A stretch of DNA of 64,000 bases from an uncultured Bacteroides sp. (GCA_905203765.1 CAJKXC010000002.1:39965-103964), one strand, 5' to 3'. Counted from the stretch's first letter, positions 32,663 to 43,800 are shown. Notes: generated by a model from the sequence alone, not told the origin. Numbers and translations: made by a program.

Positions 32663-35065
32663 TTATTTCTTCATCGGAATATATTCGTCCCAGAGTTTCA
32701 GTGAATGCAGGTAGCCGGTAAAGGGCCAGTTGCGTTCGGCATTTTGTCCCAAAGTTACGTATTGTGATGGTTTTACCAACAGCTGGATGTCTTTTTCGCT
32801 GATTAATTGTCCGTTGATATACACTTGTTCCATGCGGCCGTCGAAGCAGATATAGACGTGCTGCCATTTGCCTTCCAGCGTTTTCATATCCTTGTATCCG
32901 GCATCCTCGTACCAGCCGTAGTGGTTGATGACTCCGCAACGGGGTTCTGTGCCACTTACCAGCATAATCTTTTCCAGTTCGTCGTGTGAAGTCGTGAAGT
33001 CTGCCACGCATTCGTTTTCGGCAATGGAATCGTTCAGTATCCAGGCTTCCAGGGTATAAGGAGCATTGTCCAGCAAGGTTGCGGGCAGAGGGAAGCTGGA
33101 CTGGAATACCTGATGGCCGTCAAACCGGAAACTCTTCTTGCCTTGAACATCTTCAATGACGGAAGGGGCCCGGCGCGCCTCAAAATATCCGGCGACTCCG
33201 TGATTGTCGAAGTAATGCACGGTATCTCCGGCAGCAAAGTCATCGGCAGTGACGCTTACTACCAAGCCGCGCTTTTGTGTGTCGGCAGCCGGCAGGCGGA
33301 CGATGTCCGTAGTGGTATCGTATGCTTTCTCGGCAGGTTCCTGCTTCCAGTTATAGTAACGGAGGTTAGTGATGATTAAAGGTTCGGCTCCGCTTTGAAG
33401 CGAAATCCTGCCTGCTGACAGGCAGGACTCCGCCTCGTAGCTTTGCCACTTATCTAACCTATAAACTAACCCACTAATCGTGTGGTCTTGTGAGGGGGAG
33501 AGCAACGGATGGCGGTATTCCAGCGTAGTGCCCGGTTCCAGTACCAGTGCGTCGCGTCCGTCGATGCGCTCGGTGCGGGCTGCACCCTCTTTCAGGGTGA
33601 AGGCGCCACCCAGCATTCCTTCGTTGTTCTGCCACTGGCGGCCGTCCCAGTCGGCGGCAGTCAGGCCGAGCCATTGTTGCGGGGCGGAGGCTTCGATGCC
33701 GGAGAATACCTTGATGTTCCAGATGGCACCGCCGAAACCGTTCTTCTGTCCGCCGGTGTAGGTGAGGCGCACGTAGCGGGCTTTCGCCTTTCCGAAGTCT
33801 GCCATGGGGCTGCCTGCCAGGTGGTTGTTCCGTTTGTCGGCAAAGATGTTCCAGTGCTTGCCGTCGGTGGAAGTCTCGATGAGGTATTGATAGAACTGCG
33901 TGCCGTATTCGAACTGTGTCCAGACGGTCTGTATCTGTTGGGCACGTCCCAGGTCTATTTCAATCCATTCCTGTCCCATGCTGCGGGGGCGCCACAAGGT
34001 ACCGTTGTTGTCATCTACGGCATATTCGGGACGGAAGTTATCATCGTAATAGGAAGAAGCGCGCACGCTCTTGCCGAATGCCAGGTTGGAGGACTTGACC
34101 ACAGAAGGAGCCAGTGCGCCTACGCCGTCGTGGGTAGGGACAATCTTCTGAATACTTCCGTCCGCATTGAACGACATGCGGTCGATGCACAGTTGCCGAT
34201 GGAAGCCGCGGTTGGAGTGTGGGTTATCGTGGCGGTGGTAGACGATGTAGTAGTCATTGCCTTCCTGCAGGATGCTGTGGTGTCCGGGACCGTGGACGGT
34301 ACCGTCGGCAGAAGTCTCGAGGATGCAGCCGCCGTATTTGTAAGGACCTAACGGGCGGTCCGAGGTGGCATATTGCACACGGTAGGTGTGGTCGTGGCAC
34401 GAACCGGAAGAGTACATGAAGTAATACGTTCCGTTGCGCTTCATGACGAAGGGGGCTTCGAAGAAGTCCGTAGCTTCGGTATTGGGGATGAGGCGTGTTT
34501 CCGTGAAGCTCTTCATATCGGGAGCCAGCTTGCCGGCACCGCAACCGAAGCCTTTGTAGATGCCCCAGGTACCCCAGTACATATAAACCGAACCGTCATC
34601 GTCTACAAACGTTTGTCCGTCCAGTGTGATGGCGTTGGTCACGAAACGGTCGGGGATGAGGACGGCTTCGCTTTCGCCCAGGATGTTTGTCCACGGGCCG
34701 CGCGGAGTCTCGCCTACGCCGCAGTGGATGATGCAGGGTTGGCAATAGAAATAGTAGTACCGGCCGTCGGTATGCTGCATCACGTCGGGCGCCCATATCC
34801 AGTGGCTGTCGGGCCAGTTCATGGGCATCAGTGTCCAGTTCACGAAGTCCTTGCTCGTCCATACTTGGGCGGGACCGAAACCGGCACCGCTGCCGTCGGT
34901 AGTGGCATACATATAGTAAGTGTCTCCGAACTTCTTGATGGTAGGGTCGGCAAAGTATCCGGGGATGACGGGGTTGCCTGCACCCGGAGTATTGAAGTCA
35001 GCCTGCGCGAAGGCGGAGACCATTCCCAGCAGTAGGGAAGCGGTTAAGAGGATGATTCTATTCAT
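32663..35065 (-). CDS. GH43 glycosidase with F5/8C and LamG-like modules
   Basis: 800 residues, signal peptide ending SAFA. The N-terminal five-blade GH43 propeller (about 30-325) has base Asp40 in PGYFADPT, the modulating Asp149 in ITLDGQTFVDDDG and the acid Glu203 in DFFEAPF. Next is a discoidin/F5/8C-like (CBM32-type) module (about 333-460) with IEIDLGRAQQIQTVWTQF and ARYVRLTYTG. A LamG-like domain closes the protein (about 655-800) with APYTLEAWILND and GKWQHVYICFDG. GH43 members are mostly alpha-L-arabinofuranosidases or beta-xylosidases. In this operon an exo-alpha-arabinofuranosidase would fit, for example one taking off terminal alpha-linked arabinose; subfamily and linkage are not determined. 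The gap to the GH97 gene is only 5 bp. Confidence 0.88.
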   Translation of the reverse strand: MNRIILLTASLLLGMVSAFAQADFNTPGAGNPVIPGYFADPTIKKFGDTYYMYATTDGSGAGFGPAQVWTSKDFVNWTLMPMNWPDSHWIWAPDVMQHTDGRYYYFYCQPCIIHCGVGETPRGPWTNILGESEAVLIPDRFVTNAITLDGQTFVDDDGSVYMYWGTWGIYKGFGCGAGKLAPDMKSFTETRLIPNTEATDFFEAPFVMKRNGTYYFMYSSGSCHDHTYRVQYATSDRPLGPYKYGGCILETSADGTVHGPGHHSILQEGNDYYIVYHRHDNPHSNRGFHRQLCIDRMSFNADGSIQKIVPTHDGVGALAPSVVKSSNLAFGKSVRASSYYDDNFRPEYAVDDNNGTLWRPRSMGQEWIEIDLGRAQQIQTVWTQFEYGTQFYQYLIETSTDGKHWNIFADKRNNHLAGSPMADFGKAKARYVRLTYTGGQKNGFGGAIWNIKVFSGIEASAPQQWLGLTAADWDGRQWQNNEGMLGGAFTLKEGAARTERIDGRDALVLEPGTTLEYRHPLLSPSQDHTISGLVYRLDKWQSYEAESCLSAGRISLQSGAEPLIITNLRYYNWKQEPAEKAYDTTTDIVRLPAADTQKRGLVVSVTADDFAAGDTVHYFDNHGVAGYFEARRAPSVIEDVQGKKSFRFDGHQVFQSSFPLPATLLDNAPYTLEAWILNDSIAENECVADFTTSHDELEKIMLVSGTEPRCGVINHYGWYEDAGYKDMKTLEGKWQHVYICFDGRMEQVYINGQLISEKDIQLLVKPSQYVTLGQNAERNWPFTGYLHSLKLWDEYIPMKK

Positions 35066-35070
35066 GCTGA

Positions 35071-37797
35071 TTATTTGTGTATTTCATTATTAATCGGTAT
35101 TTCTATCTCGTAAAAGTATTCCTGCAACAACCGGTACATATCCGGGTCGTATGCTTTTAGCTTCGCGCGGCGATTCATGGCATTATGCACTCCGTTGGCA
35201 GGGTCGGCATAGCGGTTGCAGTTGAAGAAAGACTGCACGCATTCGGCAAAGTATTCCTCTTTGTTGCTCAGTGCATACGTCCCTTCCCATAATCCTTTCT
35301 CTTTGGCTTTCTCCATTACAGCTTCCAGGCGATTGTTGAAATCGGGTTCCACGCCGACAATGCCTATCATATGTATCAGGTGTGCAAACTCGTGTATCAA
35401 AATATTCTCGCCCGTATATTTGTCCTGCGGCAGAGCCAAAAGATTCTCTTCTCCGCAACTGGCAGAGAACTCGTCTTCCGGCGCTCCGCCGAAACCGCGT
35501 GCGCGCCAGTTCCAGTAGGCGATGCTGTCGGGCGAATTGCAGATATGGGCAAACTCCGGCAGGTCGCACGTTTCTTCATCTTTGCCTATCACCATCACAT
35601 GGCATCCCTGCTTCACCATTTGGGCTTTCACGTCGGGGCGCTTTGCCAGCATCAGGCTGATGATGTCGCAGGCTTTCAGCAGGGCTTCGTCGCTCACCCT
35701 TTCGGAAGAAGTGACGTACAGGCCTTCCGTTTCGATGTACTTCTTATAGAAAGCGGGTATGTTCTTGCCTTCGGGAACCGTTGTTACCGTTCCGCGTACC
35801 GGGCAGGCTTCGAGCTTCAAGGCGAATCCGCCGCCTGAGGCGAGGTGCAGTTTCATCCGGCTGTTGCGGTCAACGGTCAGTCGCTCCGTGCGGTAATCTT
35901 CCGCTTGCTTGTTGGCGTTGATGCCGTCGGTGAACAGCGTGGCGGTGTAGCGGGCGTCTGCCGGCAGGAACGAGAAGTCGAGTTCTACGTCACGCTCATC
36001 CCAGTTCGTCATTCCGCCCACGTACCAGTTGATGTCTTTCCGGCGGACGGTCACGATGTATTCTCCCAGTTTGCCGGCGGCAACGAAGGTAGAGTCCGTT
36101 TCTACGGGGAAGGAGGTGATGAAATCCACGCATTCCTGCTCGTTCAGATAGTTCGTCGGGGCATCGCACAACATAGTGAACGGGGAGTCGTGCACGATGT
36201 AGGCTGCCAGCTGGTGGCAACGGGTTCCCATGCTCATCGGGGTGTAATACATGGCGCGCCAGTCGGCTTTCGTCGCGTTGCGCATGGCGCCCGGCGTATA
36301 GTCCACCGGCCCCGCCATCATACGGATGTAGGGGAAGGTGACGTCGTAGAGCGGCATATTATTCTTGGCGTCCGTCCACTTCACTTCTTCCATGCCGAAG
36401 AGGCTCTCGAAGTTGATGATGTTCGGATAGGTGCGGTTGAGTCCGGTCGGCTTATAAATGCCGTGGAGGTCGAGCGTCAGATGATGTTTGGCGGTGGCTT
36501 CTGCAATGCGGTACACCATTTCTACGGCTGTCTGGTCGTCGCGGTCCAGGAAGTCGACTTTGAAACCCTTGACGCCCATGTCGGAGTATCGCCGGCAGGC
36601 GGCTTCCAGTTGGCGGTCCAGTACGTTGAATACCGTCCAGAGCACGATGTCTACGCCTTTCGCTTTGCCGTAGGCTATCAGTTCGGGAAGGTTCAGTTCG
36701 GGGATTACTGTCAGCATATCTCCGCTTTTGGGGTCGTACCACCCCTCGTCGAGTACGATAAACTCGATGCCGTTGTGGCTGGCGAAGTCTATATAATATT
36801 TATAGGTATCCATATTGATACCTGCCTTGAAGGGGACGCCCTTCAGGTTCCAGTCGTTCCACCAGTCCCAGGCTACTTTCCCGGTTTTTATCCACGAGGT
36901 ATCGCCGATGCGGTTGGGCGATGCCAGGGCATAGACCAGGTTATTGACGGGCATATCGGTGTCTTTCTCCGTCACTGCCAGCACGCGCCAGGGATAGACG
37001 CGGGCGCCGCGGCTGCGGGCTATGAAGTCGGTGGTTTCCGTCACGTACTCCTGCTGGCGCCAGGGATAGAAGTCCGTCTTGGCAGGGTAGGGGGCGAAGA
37101 TACCTTTCAGACTGTACCTCTCGCCTTGGGATTGTACAAACATTCCCGGATAAGCCTCGAGGTCGGATTCGAGTATCGTCACCTTTGCCTTGCCACAGTC
37201 CACCGTGACGGGCAGGAAAGCCAGGCGGGGCTGTGCTTTCGATAGCGGAGTGACGTCGTAGATATTCTGAAAAGCCATTGCCATCGGCTTTTGGTCGTTC
37301 GTAGTATAGGGAAGGTAGGCTGTATGGTCGCGGTTGAAGTTGAATTCTGCCACTTCCTCTTTGATGGTTACCTCGGACTTCTGCGTGGTATAGAAGCGGT
37401 ATGCCACTCCTTCGTCGTAGGCGCGGAAGACGATGCCGAAACCGCCTTTCAGCTTCAAGTCGAGTTCGTTGCACGCGGCAACGAACTCCTTGAAGCGATA
37501 GAAAGGAGATTCCACGTTATCCATCCTCTTTTTCCTTTTTGTACCTGATACCTGAGAATTGTTTCCTATATCGGTTCCGTCTGTCAGAACCATACCTATG
37601 TTAGATTGTGAGAGAATTGTGTCGTTTTGGTGCATCACCAGATAGGACAGTTTGTCTCCGGCAGTAACTTCCACCTTCAGCTTCCCGTCCGGGGAAGAGA
37701 GTGCGTATTTCTTTCCGGGGGCTGCCCCGAGCGGATTATTTCCGAAATATAAGAATAAGGAAATAACAGCTAATTTGAGGGAGAGGTTGTTTTTCAT
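35071..37797 (-). CDS. GH97 glycosidase fused to an HExxH metallopeptidase-like domain
   Basis: 908 residues, signal peptide near residues 1-25. GH97_N (about 30-295) is followed by a GH97 TIM barrel (about 300-580) with the retaining-type nucleophile Asp415 in GFKVDFLDRDDQ and YTPGAM. Retaining GH97 enzymes are alpha-galactosidases or related; inverting SusB-type members use Glu bases instead. GH97_C ends near 665. About 240 further residues follow that GH97 does not have: HEFAH (His802, Glu803, His806) and NKEEYFAECVQSFF (Glu848 or Glu852 as third Zn ligand), a pattern like anthrax-lethal-factor-type gluzincins. So glycosidase and likely peptidase sit in one chain. First gene of the operon with GH43, GH127 and S9 genes. 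The reading frame runs unbroken through the junction. Confidence 0.88.
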   Translation of the reverse strand: MKNNLSLKLAVISLFLYFGNNPLGAAPGKKYALSSPDGKLKVEVTAGDKLSYLVMHQNDTILSQSNIGMVLTDGTDIGNNSQVSGTKRKKRMDNVESPFYRFKEFVAACNELDLKLKGGFGIVFRAYDEGVAYRFYTTQKSEVTIKEEVAEFNFNRDHTAYLPYTTNDQKPMAMAFQNIYDVTPLSKAQPRLAFLPVTVDCGKAKVTILESDLEAYPGMFVQSQGERYSLKGIFAPYPAKTDFYPWRQQEYVTETTDFIARSRGARVYPWRVLAVTEKDTDMPVNNLVYALASPNRIGDTSWIKTGKVAWDWWNDWNLKGVPFKAGINMDTYKYYIDFASHNGIEFIVLDEGWYDPKSGDMLTVIPELNLPELIAYGKAKGVDIVLWTVFNVLDRQLEAACRRYSDMGVKGFKVDFLDRDDQTAVEMVYRIAEATAKHHLTLDLHGIYKPTGLNRTYPNIINFESLFGMEEVKWTDAKNNMPLYDVTFPYIRMMAGPVDYTPGAMRNATKADWRAMYYTPMSMGTRCHQLAAYIVHDSPFTMLCDAPTNYLNEQECVDFITSFPVETDSTFVAAGKLGEYIVTVRRKDINWYVGGMTNWDERDVELDFSFLPADARYTATLFTDGINANKQAEDYRTERLTVDRNSRMKLHLASGGGFALKLEACPVRGTVTTVPEGKNIPAFYKKYIETEGLYVTSSERVSDEALLKACDIISLMLAKRPDVKAQMVKQGCHVMVIGKDEETCDLPEFAHICNSPDSIAYWNWRARGFGGAPEDEFSASCGEENLLALPQDKYTGENILIHEFAHLIHMIGIVGVEPDFNNRLEAVMEKAKEKGLWEGTYALSNKEEYFAECVQSFFNCNRYADPANGVHNAMNRRAKLKAYDPDMYRLLQEYFYEIEIPINNEIHK

Positions 37798-38376
37798 AAT
37801 TGGCTAACTCTTTTGGTTCGTGTGCAAAGTAAATGAAAAAAAAGCGGACGGAAGGACTGAATAGTATAATGTAATAAAAGAATAATCCAAAAATCACTCT
37901 TCAGATAGGGTTTGGACGAGGCATGTGGATTATTCTTTCATTCGCCGGATTATTCTTTCAGCCTGTCTCGGTGTATGACTTTGCCCTGACGAGTGTATGA
38001 CTTAGCCCTGCCGTCCCTATGAGTGAGGTAGAAATCATTGGGGATGATTATGGAAATCATCCGGGATGATTATAGGAATCATTGGGGATGATTATAGGAA
38101 TCATCCGGGATGATTCTTCCCCGAGTCATATACCGAGTCTGGCACACTCCTGGTATGATATGGGTTCTTGCTGGAACATAGCCCTTCTTGCATTGCCGCT
38201 ATGCCTGGTATTAAAATAATCCAGCCGGATAAAACAATCGTCCAAATCTTCCTTGGAACCTTTGTATTCCGACAATTTTATCATTCTTATAGATTATTGT
38301 TTCATTCTGTTAAGAAGAAAATCCTTTCCTTTGCCACACGCTAATGCTATTGAATTAAACATACACATATAATATT
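37798..38376. promoter_or_regulatory. 579-bp divergent regulatory gap between the two glycosidase operons
   Basis: No gene seen. It must hold promoters for both operons. Candidates are a near -7 element on the minus strand at 37825-37832 (TTACTTTG) and TTCCTTTG at 38326-38333 on the plus strand; both miss one consensus base. Two degenerate repeat pairs (GGATTATTCTTTCA at 37927 and 37947; GTGTATGACTT at 37971 and 37993, 22 bp apart) precede the 22-bp array at 38031. The hybrid regulator encoded at 51219 probably binds here. Confidence 0.5.
38031..38118. repeat. Four tandem 22-bp dyad repeats (GH127 array)
   Basis: Units start at 38031, 38053, 38075 and 38097 without spacers. Each holds AATCAT, five bases, ATGATT (an inverted repeat). 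The centre alternates TGGGG and CCGGG, giving a 44-bp higher-order repeat. The period is the same as in the kdp array, but the sequence is unrelated. Confidence 0.9.
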
Positions 38377-40812
38377 ATGAATAAACGAATCCAAATCCTT
38401 TTCGGCAGCATCGCCCTCTTGGGCATGAGTGCTTGCAGCGAACCCTACGTTCAGCCTGATGCGCCGATTAAAGAAGTTCCTTTTACACAAGTTCACCTGA
38501 ATGATAACTTCTGGACTCCGCGTATTGAAACTAACCGCACCGTTTCTATTCCTTCTGCCTTTAAAGAGTGTGAGAAGAACGGACGCTTCGACAACTTTGC
38601 CATTGCCGGCGGACTGAAGAAAGGCGAACACCGCGGTGACTTCTCTTTCGACGATACCGATCCCTATAAGATAATAGAAGGGGCTTCCTACTCACTCGCC
38701 GTGAAGTATGACAAAGCGCTGGACGCCTATCTGGACAGCGTCATCACCCTGATTGCCGCCGCCCAGGAACCGGACGGTTACCTCACGACCTGTGTCACCA
38801 ACAAGTGCTACCGCCTCTCCGGCTGGTGGGGGACGCATCGCTGGGAGAAAATCAACAGTCACGAACTCTATAACTGCGGTCATCTGTACGAAGCCGCCGT
38901 TGCCCACTACCGCGCTACGGGCAAGCGCACCTTGCTCGATGTAGCCATCAAGAATGCCGACCTCGTTTGCCAGGTATTCGGTCCCGCCGAAGGACAGAAG
39001 CACGTTCCTTCCGGCCACCCCATAGCCGAAATGGCACTTGCCAAATTATATAAGGTAACAGGTGATGAAAAATACCTGGCAATGGCTAAATACTTCGTCG
39101 AAGAAACCGGACGCGGAACGGACGGCCATCGCCTGAGCGAATACAGCCAGGATCATAAACCCATTCTGCAACAGGATGAGATCGTAGGCCATGCCGTGCG
39201 TGCCGGATACCTTTATTCCGGTGTGGCGGATGTAGCTGCCCTGACTCAGGATACGGCTTACTTCAACGCCCTGAGCCGCATTTGGGAGAATATGGCAAGC
39301 AAGAAACTGTTTATCACCGGCGGTATCGGCTCCCGTCCGCAAGGCGAAGGCTTCGGCCCCAACTATGAGCTGAACAACCATACCGCTTATTGCGAAACCT
39401 GTGCCGCCATCGCCAATGTATACTGGAATCACCGTATGTTCCTTGCCACCGGCAATGCCAAATATGCCGACGTATTGGAACGTGCGCTCTACAACGGAGT
39501 TATCTCCGGCGTATCCCTCAGCGGTGACAAGTTCTTCTACGACAACCCGCTCGAATCCATGGGACAGCACGAACGGCAGCACTGGTTCGGTTGCGCCTGC
39601 TGCCCGGGCAATATCACCCGCTTCATGGCTTCCGTACCTTATTATATGTACGCTACGCAGGGCGACGACATCTACGTCAACCTCTATATCCAGAGCAAAG
39701 CCGACCTCAACACCGCCGGTAATAACGTAGCTCTGGAACAAACCACCGATTATCCCTGGAACGGCAAAGTATCCATCGCCGTCACCCCCGATAAAGAGCA
39801 GGCATTCGCCCTGCGTCTCCGCATCCCCGGCTGGGCACAGGATGCTCCCGTGCCGACCGACCTCTATTCGTTTACCGACAAGGCAGGCGCTTACAGCATC
39901 TCCGTGAACGGCAAGAAGGTGAATGCCAAGCAATATGACGGCTATGCCACCATCTCCCGCACTTGGAAAGCCGGTGACGTAGTGGAAATAGACCTTCCGA
40001 TGGACGTACGCCGCATCCGGGCAAACGAGAATGTAGAAGATGACCGCGGCAAGCTCGCCATCGAACGTGGCCCCATCATGTTCTGCCTCGAAGGCAAAGA
40101 CCAGGCGGACAGCACCGTATTCAACAAGTTCATCCCCGACGGCACTCCGATGGAAGCCGCTTACGATGCCGACCTGCTGAATGGCGTGATGGTACTGACC
40201 GGTACTGCCCGGGAAGTAGCCCTGGACGGCAGTGTGAAGGACGTTCCTTTCCGCGCCATCCCTTACTCCACCTGGAACAACCGGGGTGCCGACCAAATGG
40301 CAGTATGGATTCCCCAAGCCGCCGAGTATGCCCGTCCTACTCCCGAACCAACCATCGCCAGCAAGGCGCGTACGTTGATGATACAGGCTCCCATCCAGAA
40401 GGATGCCCCCGAATCAGCTTCCGTAGAAACCTGGGCATGGGGCGTGAACGACCAATGGGAACCGAAGCGCTCCTCGGACATCTCCAAGCCTTATCACTAC
40501 TGGTGGCTGAAGAACGGAAGCCTTGAAACACTGGCTTACCAGTTCGACCAACCCTACACCGTCTCCAACGTAGAAGTATATTGGCTGGACTTCGACCACT
40601 ACGACGGCGACTTCCGCGTGCCGGAAAGCTGGACACTCTACTATAAGGATGGTAATAAGTGGAAAGAAGTAGAAGCCCTGAATGAATACACCGTAAAGAA
40701 AGACTGCTACAACAGCCTCGACTTCAAACCGGTAAAGACAACAGGACTGAAGATAGCCGCCCAGTTGCAGAAAGGGGTATCGGGCGGGGTTATTGAATGG
40801 AAAGTGAAATAG
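38377..40812 (+). CDS. GH127 beta-L-arabinofuranosidase (lipoprotein)
   Basis: 811 residues. The signal ends in GMSAC with lipid Cys20, so it is membrane anchored, unlike its secreted paralogue. Catalytic and Zn residues are intact: Glu340 and Cys342 in AYCETCA, Cys408 (nucleophile) and Cys409 in FGCACCPGN. QDEIVGHAVRAGYLYSG and ITGGIGSRPQGEG are family motifs. The C-terminal beta domain ends KGVSGGVIEWKVK, and an F5/8C-like portion with YTVSNVEVYWLDFDHYDGD precedes it. It heads the + strand operon: susC follows after 63 bp. The pair with the paralogue suggests division by location or by linkage (inner versus outer arabinose). Specific linkage not shown. Confidence 0.9.
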   Translation: MNKRIQILFGSIALLGMSACSEPYVQPDAPIKEVPFTQVHLNDNFWTPRIETNRTVSIPSAFKECEKNGRFDNFAIAGGLKKGEHRGDFSFDDTDPYKIIEGASYSLAVKYDKALDAYLDSVITLIAAAQEPDGYLTTCVTNKCYRLSGWWGTHRWEKINSHELYNCGHLYEAAVAHYRATGKRTLLDVAIKNADLVCQVFGPAEGQKHVPSGHPIAEMALAKLYKVTGDEKYLAMAKYFVEETGRGTDGHRLSEYSQDHKPILQQDEIVGHAVRAGYLYSGVADVAALTQDTAYFNALSRIWENMASKKLFITGGIGSRPQGEGFGPNYELNNHTAYCETCAAIANVYWNHRMFLATGNAKYADVLERALYNGVISGVSLSGDKFFYDNPLESMGQHERQHWFGCACCPGNITRFMASVPYYMYATQGDDIYVNLYIQSKADLNTAGNNVALEQTTDYPWNGKVSIAVTPDKEQAFALRLRIPGWAQDAPVPTDLYSFTDKAGAYSISVNGKKVNAKQYDGYATISRTWKAGDVVEIDLPMDVRRIRANENVEDDRGKLAIERGPIMFCLEGKDQADSTVFNKFIPDGTPMEAAYDADLLNGVMVLTGTAREVALDGSVKDVPFRAIPYSTWNNRGADQMAVWIPQAAEYARPTPEPTIASKARTLMIQAPIQKDAPESASVETWAWGVNDQWEPKRSSDISKPYHYWWLKNGSLETLAYQFDQPYTVSNVEVYWLDFDHYDGDFRVPESWTLYYKDGNKWKEVEALNEYTVKKDCYNSLDFKPVKTTGLKIAAQLQKGVSGGVIEWKVK

Positions 40813-40875
40813 CCCTATGTAATTAGTAATTTGTAATTAGTATTTAAATATTAACCTTTTAAACAAAGATGTAAT

Positions 40876-43800
40876 ATGAAGACACATGAAAATCGAGCCT
40901 TGTTCAGCAAAGCTGTCCTAAAGGCGACAACCTGTCTTTTCCTTACAGCAGGTGCCAGTATCAGTCCGGCATTTGCATTTCCGGACACGACAGAATCTAT
41001 GGGGACCGAGATTGTACAGCAACAGACTGTAACAATCACCGGTGTAGTAAAAGACAAGACCGGTGAACCTGTTATCGGTGCCAATGTCCTTGAAAAGGGA
41101 ACTGCTAATGGTGTGATTACCAATCTCGACGGGCAATATACTTTGAAAGTAAAAGGTGGAAACTCAGTCTTGGTAATTTCTTTTATTGGCTATCAGACAC
41201 AGGAAATTACTGTTGGAAGCAAGAAAAAGGTAGATGTGATTCTACAAGATGATACAGAACTGCTGGATGAAGTAGTAGTTATCGGTTATGGTACGCAGAA
41301 GAAGGGTGATGTAACGAGTGCCATTGCCAGTGTGAAAGCCGAAGACTTCTTGGTAGGTAACTTCAACAATGCAGGTGATTTGCTGAAAGGTAAAGTGGCC
41401 GGTTTGACCATTGCCAAGCCTTCGGGTGACCCCAATGTAGGTACTGAAATAAGCCTTCGAGGTATTGTCTCCGTATCGGGTAATGCTTCTCCGTTGGTAC
41501 TGATTGATGGTGTCCCTGGTGATATGGGTACCGTTCCCACTGAAAACATAGCCTCTATTGATGTGTTAAAAGATGCCTCAGCTGCCGCTATTTATGGAAC
41601 AAGAGGCGCAGGTGGAGTTATTCTTATCACGACAAAGACTGGTTTACGTGAACAGAAAGCAACTGCTACTTATAGCGGTTATGTCTCATTCTCTAATTGG
41701 GCCAAAAAAGCAGACTTCATGACCCCTGATGACATTCGTGCAGGAAAGACACAATATAATGACGAAGGATATGATACAGACTGGCTTGATGCCGTGAGTC
41801 GCACAGGTGTGACACATAATCATAGTTTTTCTATTTCAGGCGGTTCTTCTACGACCTCTTATTATGGTAATATAACTTATCGCAATCAGCAAGGAGTAAT
41901 GAAGAAATCAGGTAACGAAGACTTAAGTATGTCATTTGATGTAAATCATTGGATGCTCAATAATATGTTGAAGGTAAACCTGAACATTGTACAAGACAAT
42001 TACAAGTATTTAGATAAGTATGATGCCTATGGAGTAAATAGCCTTACGCAAATTTATAGACAAGCTGTGATCCGAAATCCGACTTCTCCAATTTGGAATG
42101 AAGACGGTTCTTACAATGAGCGCTCATTGTTACAATACTACAATCCCGTCTCATTACAGAATGAAAGTACAGGTGAAACAAAGGAAGTAAACACTAGAGT
42201 TACCGGAAATGTGACTTTTGAACCTATTAAGGGATGGCAAACTAACTTGATGTTGGCCAGTCATCGTTCAAGTAGTAAAACTGGTTCATACAACACCAGA
42301 TATCACACCACTACTGCTATTGGTAACCTGACCGGTGAGGCGAGCTTGAGTGATTCTTATGATCGTACCGATTACTTGGAATTGACTTCTAAATATCATG
42401 CTACATTTGCCGACAAGCACCGTTTTGAAGGTATGGTAGGTTACAGTTGGTCAAAGAATACTTATGAGAGTGCTGGTATGTGGAATGCCAACTTTCCGAC
42501 TGATTATTTCGGTTACAATAATATGGGTGCCGGTGAATATCTTACTGATGGTAAAGCTTCAATGAGTAGCTCGAAAACAGAATCAACTTTGATTGGTACG
42601 TTTGCCCGTATCAGCTATGGTTTTGATGATCGTTATAATATTTTGGCTTCCGTCCGTTACGAAGGTTCTTCCAAGTTTGGTGCCAACCATAAGTGGGGTG
42701 CTTTCCCTTCTGTTTCTTTGGGTTGGAATATAATGAATGAAGAGTTTATGAGATCAACCGCTAAGTGGTTGAACAATTTGAAACTCCGTGCCGGTTATGG
42801 TATGACTGGTGTAATTCCGGGTGGCTCTTACCAGTCTATTGTTCGCTATAGTTACTCCGGTGGTAACTATTACCGTGATGGGAAATGGGGCAAAGGATTG
42901 AAAGCGTTATCAAATGCCAACCCTGATTTGAAATGGGAGATTGCCAAAGAATTTAATGTAGGTTTGGACTGGGGTGTATTGAATGACCGTTTGGGTGGTT
43001 CTGTAGACTTCTATGTAAAGAATACCTCGGATATGCTTTATGATTATGCTGTACCCAGTCCCCCTAACTTGTATACTTCTACCTTGGCTAATGTAGGCAA
43101 AATGCGCAATTCAGGTATCGAAATTATGGTTCGTGCCATTCCTGTTCAAACCAAAAATTTTGAATGGAATACTGCATTGACAATGCAGCACAATGCCAAT
43201 AAGCTGGTAAGTCTTTCCAATGACCTTTATCAGACAGAGAACATTATTTGGCTGCAAGGTGTAGGTGACCCTGTAACTCAGTATACCCACAAAGTGGAGG
43301 TAGGCAAGAGCTTTGGTGAAATCTATTCACTGAAAGCAGTAGGTGTATCTGAAAAAACAGGTATGTTTTTAATTGAAAACCCTGAAACTGGTCAGGTTGC
43401 CGAATTTTATCAGGAAATGCGTAATGATCGCGACAACTGGTATCAACGCATGGGTAATGGAATTCCCAAAATCTCTATGGGATGGAATAATACATTCCGC
43501 TATCAAAACTTCGATTTGACCATGCAGTTCACCGGCCAGTTTGGCTATAAGATTATCAACCAGCAGCGTGTGTTCTATGAAAACAACGCCCATGCATACA
43601 ATAAGTTGAAATCGGCAGCCGATGCTATTGGTGGTATTCGCTCACTCTCGCCACAGCAGTCACAGGTAGTAACCAGTTACTACATTGAAGATGGCGACTA
43701 CTTGAAACTGACCAATATGACTTTGGGTTATACTTATGACTTTAAGGAAAATGTTTATGTGAAAAGCATACGCTTCTATGGAAGTGTGGATAATTTGTTT

